Positions 35,379 to 44,698 of a stretch of 64,000 nt of DNA are shown here, in pieces (the stretch's first letter is position 1; each line of letters opens with the position of its first letter). Below the pieces are notes generated by a model that worked only from the letters and a program-made list of their open reading frames with translations, was not told where the DNA came from and did not search any database. Both the position numbers and the translations under genes were made by a program. The DNA comes from an uncultured Clostridium sp. Its GTDB lineage: Bacteria > Bacillota > Clostridia > Clostridiales > Clostridiaceae. The stretch covers positions 6,377-70,376 of the forward strand of contig NZ_CALEVF010000040.1 in assembly GCF_937920395.1 (NCBI RefSeq), written 5' to 3'.

Positions 35379-35702
35379 ATGAGTGAAAAAGATTTAGAAA
35401 AGTCAGAAAAAGATAGAAATACTATTGAAATTACAATCCCTTTTAATGGTGCTATTTCAAGCACTAATGTGGGGTCAAATTCTTCAGATGATGATGGTTC
35501 CGGGAAAAAACAAAAGAGTGATCAATCGGATGATAATAATCCCAAAGAAGGACAGATGAGTAGTAAAGTCGATTCAGTCGATTTTTCTAATGAGGATGGT
35601 TCACAAAAGGAAAAAAAGAATAATAAACCAGATGAAAGTAATATTTCTGTTGATGCTACTTCAAAAAACGGACAAATGATAATTAATATATCAGAAAAGT
35701 AA
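35379..35702 (+). CDS. small acidic low-complexity protein
   Basis: I do not recognise this 107-residue protein. After EKDRNTIEITIPFNGAIS it is rich in Asp, Ser, Lys and Asn and probably disordered. Two related segments can be seen, each with DGS, a Lys-rich run, a stretch of Asp/Asn/Ser and a final GQM (about residues 39-59 and 73-98), so the protein may have grown by duplication. No signal peptide or membrane helix. GAAGGGAG precedes the ATG. It lies between two two-component operons. Confidence 0.6.
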   Translation: MSEKDLEKSEKDRNTIEITIPFNGAISSTNVGSNSSDDDGSGKKQKSDQSDDNNPKEGQMSSKVDSVDFSNEDGSQKEKKNNKPDESNISVDATSKNGQMIINISEK

Positions 35703-35933
35703 TGTTAAGAATGAGAGTTTAATAAGAGTAATCATAATTTATATTACATGTGAAAATGCATATGAGAAATCATATGTATTTTTTACATACTATTGATTTT
35801 ACAAATGTAATAGTAATAAAAATGAGAATATATGAAATACGCATAAACATGGCTAAGACTAAGAAGATAGTGTATATTAGTAGTATATGGAATCTATTTG
35901 CTAATTATATTATCGTAAAAGGATGGTGCTATT

Positions 35934-36614
35934 TTGAAGGATTTTAGAATTCTTTTAGTGGAAGATGAAAGACTAATGTCAACATTTATTGAAATGGAAT
36001 TAAGTCATGAAGGATATAAAGTTGATGTTGCTTATGATGGACGTGAAGGTTTAAATATAGCTGAGGAAAATGAGTATAATTTAATACTTTTAGATGTTAT
36101 GTTACCTGGACTTAATGGAATTGAGGTTTGCAGAAGAATAAGGCAGTTATCTCTTGTACCTGTAATTATGCTTACTGCGAAAAGTGATATATCAGATAAG
36201 GTTGTAGGACTGGATGCAGGTGCAAATGATTATCTTACAAAACCATTTGAAATAGAAGAACTATTAGCAAGAATTAGGGTATATCAAAGAGGAACATCTA
36301 TTGGGAATAAGAATGATGAAATTAAAGTAAAAGACATAGTTATGAATAATAAAGCTCATAATGTTAAGAGAGGCGGCAAAGAAATTGAACTTACAAAAAA
36401 AGAGTTTGATCTTTTAGAAATACTTTTAATAAATAAAAATGTTGTGCTTACAAGAGCACAATTAATTGAAAAAGTATGGGGTTATGACTATATAGGCGAT
36501 ACTAATGTGGTAGATGTATTTATAAGATATTTGAGATGTAAAATTGATGATGGCTTTGAGGACAAAATTATAACCACTGTAAGAGGGGTAGGATATGTTA
36601 TTAAAGGTGAATAA
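35934..36614 (+). CDS. OmpR-family response regulator
   Basis: The receiver has acidic residues at 10-11 (VEDE), phosphoacceptor Asp54 (LILLDVMLPG) and Lys in YLTKPFE. The winged helix shows LTKKEFDLLEILL, VLTRAQLIEKVWG and NVVDVFIRYLRCKID. It starts at TTG 35934 after AAAGGA. The kinase gene follows 2 bp later, and an envelope gene set lies just downstream. Tandem TTTTAAT repeats in two promoters of that set are the likely binding sites (inference). It shares only general family similarity with the regulator at 34434. Confidence 0.94.
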   Translation: MKDFRILLVEDERLMSTFIEMELSHEGYKVDVAYDGREGLNIAEENEYNLILLDVMLPGLNGIEVCRRIRQLSLVPVIMLTAKSDISDKVVGLDAGANDYLTKPFEIEELLARIRVYQRGTSIGNKNDEIKVKDIVMNNKAHNVKRGGKEIELTKKEFDLLEILLINKNVVLTRAQLIEKVWGYDYIGDTNVVDVFIRYLRCKIDDGFEDKIITTVRGVGYVIKGE

Positions 36615-36616
36615 TT

Positions 36617-38020
36617 ATGAATTTTAAGATTATTGGTTCTAAAATTATGAATTTAAAAATAATTAAAAGTGCAAAAATATCTTTGAAATTAACGGTGATT
36701 TATGCTGTAATGTTCTCATTAATATTACTTATTTTAAATGCTTCTATTCTATATGGTATAAAATACTATTTGTACGGCCAAGCAAATAAACAAATAGAAG
36801 ACGTCAAAACAATAGTGTTAAGTAATATCACGTCTCGAAATGAACATGTAGATTTGTCAGATAAGGAACTTGTTTCAGATGTGACCTCAGAGCAAAATAT
36901 ATCAATAAGAATACTAGATCAATCTGGGAAAGTACTAAATAAATCAAACGAGTTTAATTATAAGATTATAAGCAAAGAACCTTTTGATAAAATAATAAAA
37001 ATTAAAGAAGATGATAAACATTTAGTATATAAAATTTTAAAAATGAAAAGCTCAAAATATGGAGTAATTTATATTCAAATAGTTAAGTGGATGGGTAATG
37101 AATATGATTTTATGCAAATTCTATTTATTTTAATGGCAATTGCAGATTTTATAGGGATGATTGCTTCGATTATATTAGGATATGCTATGAGCAAAAAGAT
37201 GTTAGAACCTATTGATCGAATAACTAAAGCTGCTGATAATATTAGTATTAATAATTTATTGGGAAGAATTGAAGTTACAGGTCCTGATGATGAACTTAAA
37301 AGGCTAGGTAACACTTTTAATAAAATGATAGATAGACTTCAAGAATCATTTGACAGGCAAATTCAGTTTGTATCAGATGCATCACATGAACTTAGAACTC
37401 CTATTGCAGTTATTCAGGGGTATGCAAACTTAATAGATAGATGGGGAAAGGACGATAGACAGGCTTTAGAAAAATCTATTCGTGCTATAAAACTAGAAAC
37501 TAGTAATATGACAAATTTAGTTGAAAAACTATTATTTATTGCTAAAGGTAATAGTGGAAATCAAAGGATTAAAAAAGAGAATTTTTTACTGAATTACCTT
37601 ATTTGCGAAGTGATTAGTGAAACTAAACTTATAGATAATAGTCATATAATAAGTAGTGACCAAAATGATTCAATTAGTATATTTGCAGATTATAAAATGA
37701 TAAAGCAGATGATTAGGATATTAATTGATAATAGTATTAAATTTACACCAGAAAAGGGTACAATAGATATAAGTTCAAGGGTTGATGGTAGTGCGGTAAA
37801 AATTACAGTTAGCGATAGTGGCATGGGAATACCAAAAGATGAGATCCAAAATGTATTTGAAAGGTTTTATACTGTTGATAAATCTAGATCAAAGGAAAAA
37901 GGTGGTACTGGTCTTGGACTATCTATCGCTAAGTTGATTGTTGATGTACATAACGGAACTATAGACGTAGAAAGTACAGAAGGTTTTGGGACAAAGATAA
38001 CGGTTATATTAAACACATAG
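36617..38020 (+). CDS. two-component sensor histidine kinase
   Basis: 467 residues. Membrane helices at about 27-48 and 160-185 bracket an extracellular sensor domain of about 110 residues. HAMP, the H-box DASHELRTPIAVIQG, the N-box ILIDNSIKFTP, DSGMGIP, FERFYTVDKSRS and GGTGLGLSIA complete a standard kinase. AAAGGTGA overlapping the regulator stop supports ATG 36617. It is coupled to the preceding regulator. A weak hairpin at 38011-38052 may end the transcript. Confidence 0.94.
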   Translation: MNFKIIGSKIMNLKIIKSAKISLKLTVIYAVMFSLILLILNASILYGIKYYLYGQANKQIEDVKTIVLSNITSRNEHVDLSDKELVSDVTSEQNISIRILDQSGKVLNKSNEFNYKIISKEPFDKIIKIKEDDKHLVYKILKMKSSKYGVIYIQIVKWMGNEYDFMQILFILMAIADFIGMIASIILGYAMSKKMLEPIDRITKAADNISINNLLGRIEVTGPDDELKRLGNTFNKMIDRLQESFDRQIQFVSDASHELRTPIAVIQGYANLIDRWGKDDRQALEKSIRAIKLETSNMTNLVEKLLFIAKGNSGNQRIKKENFLLNYLICEVISETKLIDNSHIISSDQNDSISIFADYKMIKQMIRILIDNSIKFTPEKGTIDISSRVDGSAVKITVSDSGMGIPKDEIQNVFERFYTVDKSRSKEKGGTGLGLSIAKLIVDVHNGTIDVESTEGFGTKITVILNT

Positions 38021-38091
38021 GTTTCAGAATTCATTGTTATCTATGCGTTTGTTTCTAAAAGATGATAATTATTAAGCTGAATCTAAGATAC

Positions 38092-38125
38092 TTTTAATGT
38101 AATTTTAATCTTATAAATATATTAT
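38092..38125 (+). promoter_or_regulatory. tandem response-regulator box and promoter of the PAP2 gene
   Basis: TTTTAAT occurs at 38092-38098 and 38103-38109 (11-bp period), followed 10 nt later by TATTAT (38120-38125). The same arrangement occurs at 43686-43719. Direct repeats one helical turn apart, replacing the -35, are typical of OmpR/PhoB-family activation. Confidence 0.65.
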
Positions 38126-38173
38126 ATAAGGTATGGGGGACAATTACACAATCTCCTAATAATTAAAGGGGGA

Positions 38174-38731
38174 ATGATGAAAATGATGTCCTTATTACAG
38201 AGATTTGATGATTCTATATTATTATTTGTCAAATATAACATGCATGGAATTATTATGGATAAAATTATGGTTATATCAACTTACTTAGGTAATAATGGTA
38301 TAATATGGATTATAATAGCGCTGGTACTTATATGTAATCATAAATATAGAAAAGTAGGATTTATGGCTTTAGCAGCATTAATTCTAAGTGGAATTTTGGG
38401 TGATGAGATTCTGAAAAATGTATTTAGACGTGCAAGACCGTTAGATACTATATCAACAATGAATATATTAATACCAAGACCATTATCATATTCATTTCCA
38501 TCAGGGCATACTATGTCTTCATTTGCAGTTGCAGGGGTACTAGGGAAATGTTTCAAAAAATATGCTATTGAATTTATAAGTTTAGCATCTCTGATAGCTT
38601 TTTCTAGGGTGTATTTATACGTACATTATCCTACAGATGTTTTAGCAGGGGCTATTTTAGGGCTTATGTGTAGTGCAATAGTAATTTATTTATTCAATAA
38701 ATTAGATCATAAATCCAAGGCTAGTATATAA
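38174..38731 (+). CDS. PAP2 phosphatase, probable undecaprenyl-diphosphate phosphatase (BcrC type)
   Basis: This membrane phosphatase of about 182-185 residues has the full PAP2 catalytic signature: KNVFRRARP, SFPSGHTMSS and SRVYLYVHYPTDV. The short five-to-six-helix form resembles BcrC, which converts undecaprenyl diphosphate to the monophosphate carrier and gives bacitracin resistance. Four in-frame ATGs lie close together; ATG 38183 is best spaced from AAAGGGGG. The TTTTAAT box lies upstream. It is followed 43 bp later by the DedA-PAP2 fusion. Confidence 0.9.
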   Translation: MMKMMSLLQRFDDSILLFVKYNMHGIIMDKIMVISTYLGNNGIIWIIIALVLICNHKYRKVGFMALAALILSGILGDEILKNVFRRARPLDTISTMNILIPRPLSYSFPSGHTMSSFAVAGVLGKCFKKYAIEFISLASLIAFSRVYLYVHYPTDVLAGAILGLMCSAIVIYLFNKLDHKSKASI

Positions 38732-38774
38732 GAATTTTGCAAAGAATACAATTTTTAAAATAGGTGGTGATGTT

Positions 38775-40088
38775 TTGAATTCTGCAATAGTACTAATTAA
38801 TAATTATGGATATATAATTTTGTTCAGTGCTTTAGTGCTTGAATTAATCGCATTCCCTCTTCCAGGTGAATTAATGATGACATATTGTGGTTTTCTCGTT
38901 TATCAATCTAAAATGAATTGGGGTATAAGTATTCTAGTAGCTACAGGTGGTGTAATGCTTGGTATTACAATTTCTTACTTTGTGGGCGATAAATTAGGCG
39001 CAAAATTTTTTGAAAAATATGGCTCATATGTCCACCTTGGACCCGCTAAAATTGAAAAAACATCCAAGTGGTTTAATACATCCGGTAATAAATTATTAAT
39101 TCTAGCATATTTCATTCCTGGGGTTAGGCATATTACAGGGTATTTCTCAGGAATAACTAAAATATCATATAGAAGATTTGCGATAAACGCTTATTTTGGA
39201 GCATTTTTGTGGACTACTACCTTTATTTCATTAGGTAAGATTCTTGGACCGAATTGGGATAAATTCCATGGAGACATATCAAAATATTTGATTATTGGTA
39301 GTATAATAATATCTATAATATTAACGATTATATATGCTTATAGAAATCATAGGATACAGATAATCGAGAATACATATAAGCTTTTAAATAAAACTATAAT
39401 TATATTTCATTCTATGGGAAAAATGAAAGTTGCTATAGTGGCTGTAGCAACTGCTTTTTTAGGGTTTTCAGTTCTCGTAATTGGAGTAATACAGGATTAT
39501 TTATCACATGAATTTAACCAATTCGACATTGTTGTATCATATTTAGTGCAAGCAATTTTTAATTATAAATGGTCATTTTTGATAAGTATGTTTAAATTAA
39601 CAACATCAATGAGGGTATTAGTACCGCTTACTATTTTCATGCTTGTATGGATTATAAGAAGGAATGTGGATCGAATACTTGAAATCCAGTCCCTATTTAT
39701 TGTGATTTTAGGTGGAGAAATACTACAATATGGTTTGAGGCATATTTTTAGGCGAATAGGACCTTCTTTAATAAGCCTAATGGGTAATAAACAATATACT
39801 TTTCCAAGTTATGAGGCTTTAATGGCAATTGTTTTTTATGGATTTTTTGTATACCTAATAGTTCGTCATGCAAAGAAACTTTGGGCTAAAACTGTGGTCT
39901 TAATTATAACTTTATTTATTTGTATAATATCAGGTTTAAATCCAATATTTTTTGGAACACAGTATCCAAGTGATGTTTATGCGGGGTATGTTTTTGGTGG
40001 AGTCTGGCTTACTATAAATATCATTTTATTAGAAGTGTACCGAATACTACCTACAATAAAATTAAAAACGAGTGATTCCCTAAAGTAA
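38775..40088 (+). CDS. DedA-family protein fused to a degenerate PAP2 domain
   Basis: Residues 1-195 form a DedA (SNARE-associated) membrane domain, with LIAFPLPGELMM and FIPGVRHITGYFSG. DedA proteins include flippases that return undecaprenyl phosphate across the membrane. Residues 215-425 form a PAP2-like domain that lacks the catalytic residues: PSGH reads PSYE (344-347), and the last motif reads NPIFFGTQYPSD, so its Arg and His are Pro390 and Gln396. The start is TTG 38775 after AGGTGGTGA. It probably forms an operon with the active PAP2 gene. Confidence 0.85.
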   Translation: MNSAIVLINNYGYIILFSALVLELIAFPLPGELMMTYCGFLVYQSKMNWGISILVATGGVMLGITISYFVGDKLGAKFFEKYGSYVHLGPAKIEKTSKWFNTSGNKLLILAYFIPGVRHITGYFSGITKISYRRFAINAYFGAFLWTTTFISLGKILGPNWDKFHGDISKYLIIGSIIISIILTIIYAYRNHRIQIIENTYKLLNKTIIIFHSMGKMKVAIVAVATAFLGFSVLVIGVIQDYLSHEFNQFDIVVSYLVQAIFNYKWSFLISMFKLTTSMRVLVPLTIFMLVWIIRRNVDRILEIQSLFIVILGGEILQYGLRHIFRRIGPSLISLMGNKQYTFPSYEALMAIVFYGFFVYLIVRHAKKLWAKTVVLIITLFICIISGLNPIFFGTQYPSDVYAGYVFGGVWLTINIILLEVYRILPTIKLKTSDSLK

Positions 40089-40109
40089 ATATAATACTTT
40101 AGGAAATCA
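40070..40109. terminator. bidirectional terminator
   Basis: TGATT-CCTAAAGTA pairs with TACTTTAGG-AATCA with small interruptions, between convergent genes. Confidence 0.65.
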
Positions 40110-40111
40110 TT

Positions 40112-41857
40112 TTATTTCCATTTCAACTTTTCAAGTTCGATGTGACTTCGATACCAATTATCGTTTTTTAAAAGAGCTTCAGGTGTGCACAGATTTTTGA
40201 TCATTCCATTTTCTAAAATAGCCACAGTGTCACAATCGATTATAGAAGACATACGGTGAGTTATAGATAATATTGTGTGGGCCTGGCTGGCTTTTTTAAG
40301 CACTGTTATAAATTTTTTTTCTGTAATAGAATCAAGATTTGCAGTAATTTCATCAAGTAGTAGTATTGGTGGATCTGTAACTATTGCTCTTGCAATTGCT
40401 AGGAGTTGCTTTTGACCTTGAGAGAAAAGAGTATCACTATCCACCTGCGTATTAACACCATTTGCTAGAGTTACTATATAATCTGTTAGTCCAACAAAAT
40501 CTAAAGCATTATCAATTTCCTCTTTTTTAATATTCTCATCTTGTAGACTAATTTGATCACCCACCGTTCCATCTATCATATGAAAGCTTTGGTTAACATA
40601 TCCGAACATTTTACGTTTTTCAGAGTTTGATATATTATAAACATCAATTCCATTTATAGTTATATTCCCATTAGATGGTTTTAAGAAACCCATAGTAAGT
40701 TTAAACAATGTAGATTTTCCAACACCGGTTCTTCCTACAAAGGTGATTTTTTCTTGTGGGTTTAAATGAAGATTAATATTTTTTAAAATGTCAGTTCCTT
40801 TTTCATATTGAAACGTTACATTATTAAAAGATAGAGTTACATCTGCTCGACTAGGAATAATGTCCCCAGATTTTAGTTTGTTATCAATACTACTGTCTTC
40901 TGGAACCTTATAAAAGTCATTTACTCTATGAATGCCAGATACTGCCTGCTGGATATCTTGAAGTTCCATACCAAGACTTTCTATAGGGGTAAATAAATTG
41001 GAGATTAATTCAATTGAGGCTGCCACCATGCCTAGGGATATTCCTAAATAGTTTAGCTGCTTTGATGATAATATTACAATTAAGCCAATAACTAAAGCAC
41101 GAGTTATCTGAATGATTGGAGAAAATACAGAATCATAGAAATTTACCTTTTCTACAGTTTTGTAGTTATCTAGCAAATACTGCTTATAATTCTTTTCCAT
41201 GTATTTTTCTTTACTATAGGATTTAATCATCTGCACATTCTTTAAGCTTTCTGAAATATGATTATTTACTTTGCCAACTATTATTCGATTCTCTATTTCT
41301 GCTTCTAGCATTCGCTTTTGAAAAATCCTAGTAATAACATAAATAATAGGAAGTAGCAGTAAAGTACCAATTCCAAGTCTTGAGCTAAACAGACAGATAG
41401 ATATAATAATGCCTACAATTTTTAGGCAGTCGATTATCATTCCAATAATGCCACTTGTGAACATAGTGCTTATTGCATCCACATCATTGGTAAATCTTGA
41501 AACAACAGTGCCGGTTCCATTTGACGAAAAGAACATGGCATTTATTCTTTTTAATTTTTTCATCATTTCAAGCCGGATTTCCTTTGTTATTTTTTGACCT
41601 AAAACTGTAATCACAGCCTCTTTTATAAAATCAAATATGCCAATAAAGAGTAGTATAACTATATAAATAATTGCTAAGTTAAATAGTTTGTCACTACTTT
41701 TGGGTACAAGGTTATAATCAACAATATATTTTAACATTTGAGGAGGAATTAAGCTTACTATTACAACACCGCAAATAGCAAGGATCAATATTATATCGAA
41801 TTTAATATTTTTTTTAATAACTTTAACAATAGAGCTTGCAACTAAGCTATTCTTCAT
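40112..41857 (-). CDS. ABC exporter half-transporter, subunit B (catalytic ATP site)
   Basis: Six N-terminal membrane helices are followed by an ATPase domain with Walker A GRTGVGKST, Walker B LLLDEIT with the catalytic Glu, and the H-loop His in SITHRMS. The signature is altered to FSQGQ. With its partner it forms a heterodimeric exporter in which this Walker site and the partner's LSGGQ make the active site. ATG 41857 fits GGAG spacing (ATG 41866 lies too close). It overlaps the partner gene by 11 bp. The substrate may be a drug, peptide or lipid. Confidence 0.9.
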   Translation of the reverse strand: MKNSLVASSIVKVIKKNIKFDIILILAICGVVIVSLIPPQMLKYIVDYNLVPKSSDKLFNLAIIYIVILLFIGIFDFIKEAVITVLGQKITKEIRLEMMKKLKRINAMFFSSNGTGTVVSRFTNDVDAISTMFTSGIIGMIIDCLKIVGIIISICLFSSRLGIGTLLLLPIIYVITRIFQKRMLEAEIENRIIVGKVNNHISESLKNVQMIKSYSKEKYMEKNYKQYLLDNYKTVEKVNFYDSVFSPIIQITRALVIGLIVILSSKQLNYLGISLGMVAASIELISNLFTPIESLGMELQDIQQAVSGIHRVNDFYKVPEDSSIDNKLKSGDIIPSRADVTLSFNNVTFQYEKGTDILKNINLHLNPQEKITFVGRTGVGKSTLFKLTMGFLKPSNGNITINGIDVYNISNSEKRKMFGYVNQSFHMIDGTVGDQISLQDENIKKEEIDNALDFVGLTDYIVTLANGVNTQVDSDTLFSQGQKQLLAIARAIVTDPPILLLDEITANLDSITEKKFITVLKKASQAHTILSITHRMSSIIDCDTVAILENGMIKNLCTPEALLKNDNWYRSHIELEKLKWK

Positions 41858-43589
41858 AATTATCATCTCCAGTAGATTGCAAATTTACTATTGATCTATA
41901 AATTTTAGAATTTTTCATAAGTTCAGTATGTGTACCATAGGTTGTAGTTTTATCTTTATTTAAGAACACTATAGTGTTAATTTTTCTGAAAATAGTTAAA
42001 CGGTGTGAAATTAATATAATTAAACTGTCTTTATAATTATTTTTAAGATTTTCAATAATGGTTTCTTCTGTCTTCATATCAACTGCAGAAAATGGGTCAT
42101 CTAAAACAATAATTTTACTCCTGTTTAAAAGGGTTCTTGCAAGTGATATTCTAGATTGTTGACCTCCACTTAGCCTAGTTCCACTATTACCTACCAATGT
42201 GTTTTCCAAAAGGGGCATTGATAATAAATCAGTGTCAAAGCAAACATCCTTTAAAACAGAAGAGATGTCTTTACCATTTCCAAGAGTTATATTGTTGTAA
42301 ATAGTGTCTGTAAGTAATTGAGGGTTATGACCTAGATATGAAATCATCTGACTTCGCTCATATTCAGTGTAAGACATAAGCTCCTTGTCATCTATCCTAA
42401 TGCTGCCTATGTAGGGATATAGACCAAGGAGGGATAAACCGAGTGTAGATTTACCACAAGCGACAGAACCAGTAATGCCTATTATTTGACCTTGAGATCC
42501 TTCAAAACTAATATTTTTTAATATAGTCTGTTTACATTTGGGGTAACAAAAGCTAAGATTATTTATTGAAAGTTTTGTCTTAGAGGCATCAAAACAGGTC
42601 AGAGTAGTTTTGTTTTGGTAATCTGTAAGATAAGGTTTAATTCGTTTCCAGGATATTTGCGATTTTTGAACAGAATTAAATAGGTTGGCAGCTTTACTTG
42701 CCTTAGTTCCCATTGCGGTAAACATAATCATGTAAGTAGAAAAGTTACCAACAGTCCATTCACTATTAATAACCTTTAATCCTCCAAGGTAAATTACAAA
42801 GATTATTCCAATCATTGCAATAACATTATAAATTGGTTGCATGGAATTTTCTAAGATATCAGCTTTAATAGCCTTGTTTTGTAAATCTGTCAGTTCTAGA
42901 TTATATTTTTCTAGATTTTGATTTTCTATACCATTTGCACGGTATAACATTGCATTGTCTACGGCATCGTAGGTAATACTAGCTATATAGCTACTTTTGC
43001 TGCGATAGGCGATAGTGTATTTGTATATAATTTTTTTTAATTTATCGGCAAGCCACATGGCAACTGGAATAAATAGGATAGAAAGGAGAATTATTTTCAT
43101 ATCATAAAATAGCATTGATATAAAATAGGATGTCATAAGTACACCAGTATCAAATACTTCTGTTGTGAATTTACGCATACCTTCAACGCACAGATCAACA
43201 TCAGAAATGGCCCTAGTCATTAGGTCACCTATATTTTCTTTATCTAATTCGTAAATATTTTTATTCATTATATTATTATATATCATAAGTCTCATGGTAG
43301 CGTTTGAACTATTGGCAAAACGTCTTGTGTAAAAACGCTTAAAGTAGCGCATTAATTGAATCAGCGCTATAAGAGTAACAAAAGTAATTGCTAGTATTAT
43401 TACTGCTGATAAATTATTACCATTAATAATGGAATTAATCAACTTACCTTGATAAATTGGACCTACAATTGCAGTTATGTTATAGGCTAAGCCAAATATT
43501 ATAATGCATGTTACTACAAATTTTTCTTTCTTCCAATAGTTAATAATTTTATTTGGTTGTTCCATGGGCTTAATAGTAAGTTTGGCCAT
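41847..43589 (-). CDS. ABC exporter half-transporter, subunit A (degenerate ATP site)
   Basis: This subunit has about six membrane helices and an ATPase domain with Walker A GSVACGKST, canonical LSGGQ and H-loop ISHRLT. Its Walker B ends VLDDPFSAVD, so Asp replaces the catalytic Glu. That pairs with the altered signature of the partner to form the non-hydrolysing site of a heterodimer. The likely start is ATG 43589; an ATG at 43601 directly abuts the GAGGAG ribosome site. It is transcribed divergently from the DedA gene. Confidence 0.9.
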   Translation of the reverse strand: MAKLTIKPMEQPNKIINYWKKEKFVVTCIIIFGLAYNITAIVGPIYQGKLINSIINGNNLSAVIILAITFVTLIALIQLMRYFKRFYTRRFANSSNATMRLMIYNNIMNKNIYELDKENIGDLMTRAISDVDLCVEGMRKFTTEVFDTGVLMTSYFISMLFYDMKIILLSILFIPVAMWLADKLKKIIYKYTIAYRSKSSYIASITYDAVDNAMLYRANGIENQNLEKYNLELTDLQNKAIKADILENSMQPIYNVIAMIGIIFVIYLGGLKVINSEWTVGNFSTYMIMFTAMGTKASKAANLFNSVQKSQISWKRIKPYLTDYQNKTTLTCFDASKTKLSINNLSFCYPKCKQTILKNISFEGSQGQIIGITGSVACGKSTLGLSLLGLYPYIGSIRIDDKELMSYTEYERSQMISYLGHNPQLLTDTIYNNITLGNGKDISSVLKDVCFDTDLLSMPLLENTLVGNSGTRLSGGQQSRISLARTLLNRSKIIVLDDPFSAVDMKTEETIIENLKNNYKDSLIILISHRLTIFRKINTIVFLNKDKTTTYGTHTELMKNSKIYRSIVNLQSTGDDNYEE

Positions 43590-43685
43590 AATAATTAACA
43601 TCTCCTCTGTTTTAAATTATATGTATTAAAGACTTTATATGTTCATTTTACTCTTAATATGGAATTAATTTATAAATATAAGATT

Positions 43686-43719
43686 TTTTAATCAAATTTT
43701 AATCTTACAAATATATAAT
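43686..43719 (+). promoter_or_regulatory. tandem response-regulator box and promoter of the second DedA gene
   Basis: TTTTAAT at 43686-43692 and 43697-43703, then TATAAT at 43714-43719. From the second repeat to the -10 it matches the PAP2 promoter almost base for base (AATTTTAATCTTA, then AAATATAT). Confidence 0.65.
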
Positions 43720-43767
43720 ATTATCAACAAGAAATAAGATAGGCGTTTAATAATGAGGAGAGAAAAT

Positions 43768-44454
43768 ATGGATATTTTAATCAACTTTATAAGTGTAATA
43801 ATGCATATTGATAAGTATTTAACTTTAATGGTTCAACAATATGGAATGTTGACATACGGAGTTCTTTTTTTAATTATATTTATTGAAACAGGTTTAGTAA
43901 TTACACCGTTTTTGCCAGGTGATTCAATGTTATTCGCGGCAGGAGCACTAGCAGGAATTGGATCAATGAATATAGTTACCCTATTAATAATATCATATCT
44001 TGCGGCTATACTTGGAGATACTGCTAATTATTTTATTGGTAAAAAGATTGGGAAAAAGATACTCGCAAAAGAAGAAGTAAGATTTATTAACAAGAATTAT
44101 TTAATAAAGGCTCAGGAATTTTATGAAAAGCATGGGTCGATGACAATAGTAATTGCAAGATTTATTCCTATAGTTAGAACTTTTGCACCTTTTGTAGCTG
44201 GTATTGGAGAAATGAATTATTCGAAGTTTATACCATATAATATCGTTGGCGGAGGACTTTGGGTAAGTTTATTCTTAGGTGGAGGTTATTTCTTTGGTAA
44301 TTTATCATTTGTAAAAACTAATTTTTCTTATATGTTAGTAGCAATAATAATTATTTCATTATTGCCTGGAGTTATTGTGTTCATAAAGGAAAAGAGAAAA
44401 AAAAATGATGACGATGATGACGATGAAGAGGGGGTTATGACTAATGAGATTTAA
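43768..44454 (+). CDS. DedA-family membrane protein
   Basis: A 228-residue DedA protein. Signatures: the re-entrant-loop region ETGLVITPFLPGDSMLF, and IARFIPIVRTFAPFVAGIG with both conserved Arg. The protein ends in a charged tail with a run of Asp (KNDDDDDDEEG). DedA proteins are proposed undecaprenyl-phosphate or phospholipid scramblases. ATG 43768 is chosen because GAGGAGA is spaced for it. The promoter carries the same tandem box as the PAP2 gene. Confidence 0.9.
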   Translation: MDILINFISVIMHIDKYLTLMVQQYGMLTYGVLFLIIFIETGLVITPFLPGDSMLFAAGALAGIGSMNIVTLLIISYLAAILGDTANYFIGKKIGKKILAKEEVRFINKNYLIKAQEFYEKHGSMTIVIARFIPIVRTFAPFVAGIGEMNYSKFIPYNIVGGGLWVSLFLGGGYFFGNLSFVKTNFSYMLVAIIIISLLPGVIVFIKEKRKKNDDDDDDEEGVMTNEI

Positions 44455-44499
44455 TAACATTAATAAATAAGTACAATATAAATTAATATTTATGTGAAG

Positions 44500-44545
44500 A
44501 GCATTTAGGACACAGATTAATCTGTTATCTAGGTGCTTTTTTAAT
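44500..44545 (+). terminator. DedA terminator
   Basis: AGCATTTAG pairs with CTAGGTGCT (G-U pairs) with inner ACAGATT/AATCTGT, then TTTTTTAAT. Confidence 0.7.
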
Positions 44546-44698
44546 CTTTCTTAATATCAAATCTTATAAAAGATAATAGGCATGGAAACTATAAAATAAA
44601 TCATATAATATATTAAACAGGAATAAATTAGCAATAATACTTATTTGGTTTGTATTTTGAAATTATAGAATAACGCATGCCATAAAAGGAAGGTAAGC

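Noticed and set aside
35750-35947. 65-codon frame before the second response regulator
   Set aside because: No ribosome site, random composition, and it overlaps the regulator's real ribosome site and start.
44537-44556. Third TTTTAAT-like repeat before the phosphodiester glycosidase
   Set aside because: The spacing is 10 rather than 11 bp, the second copy is imperfect, and it is part of the DedA terminator T-run.
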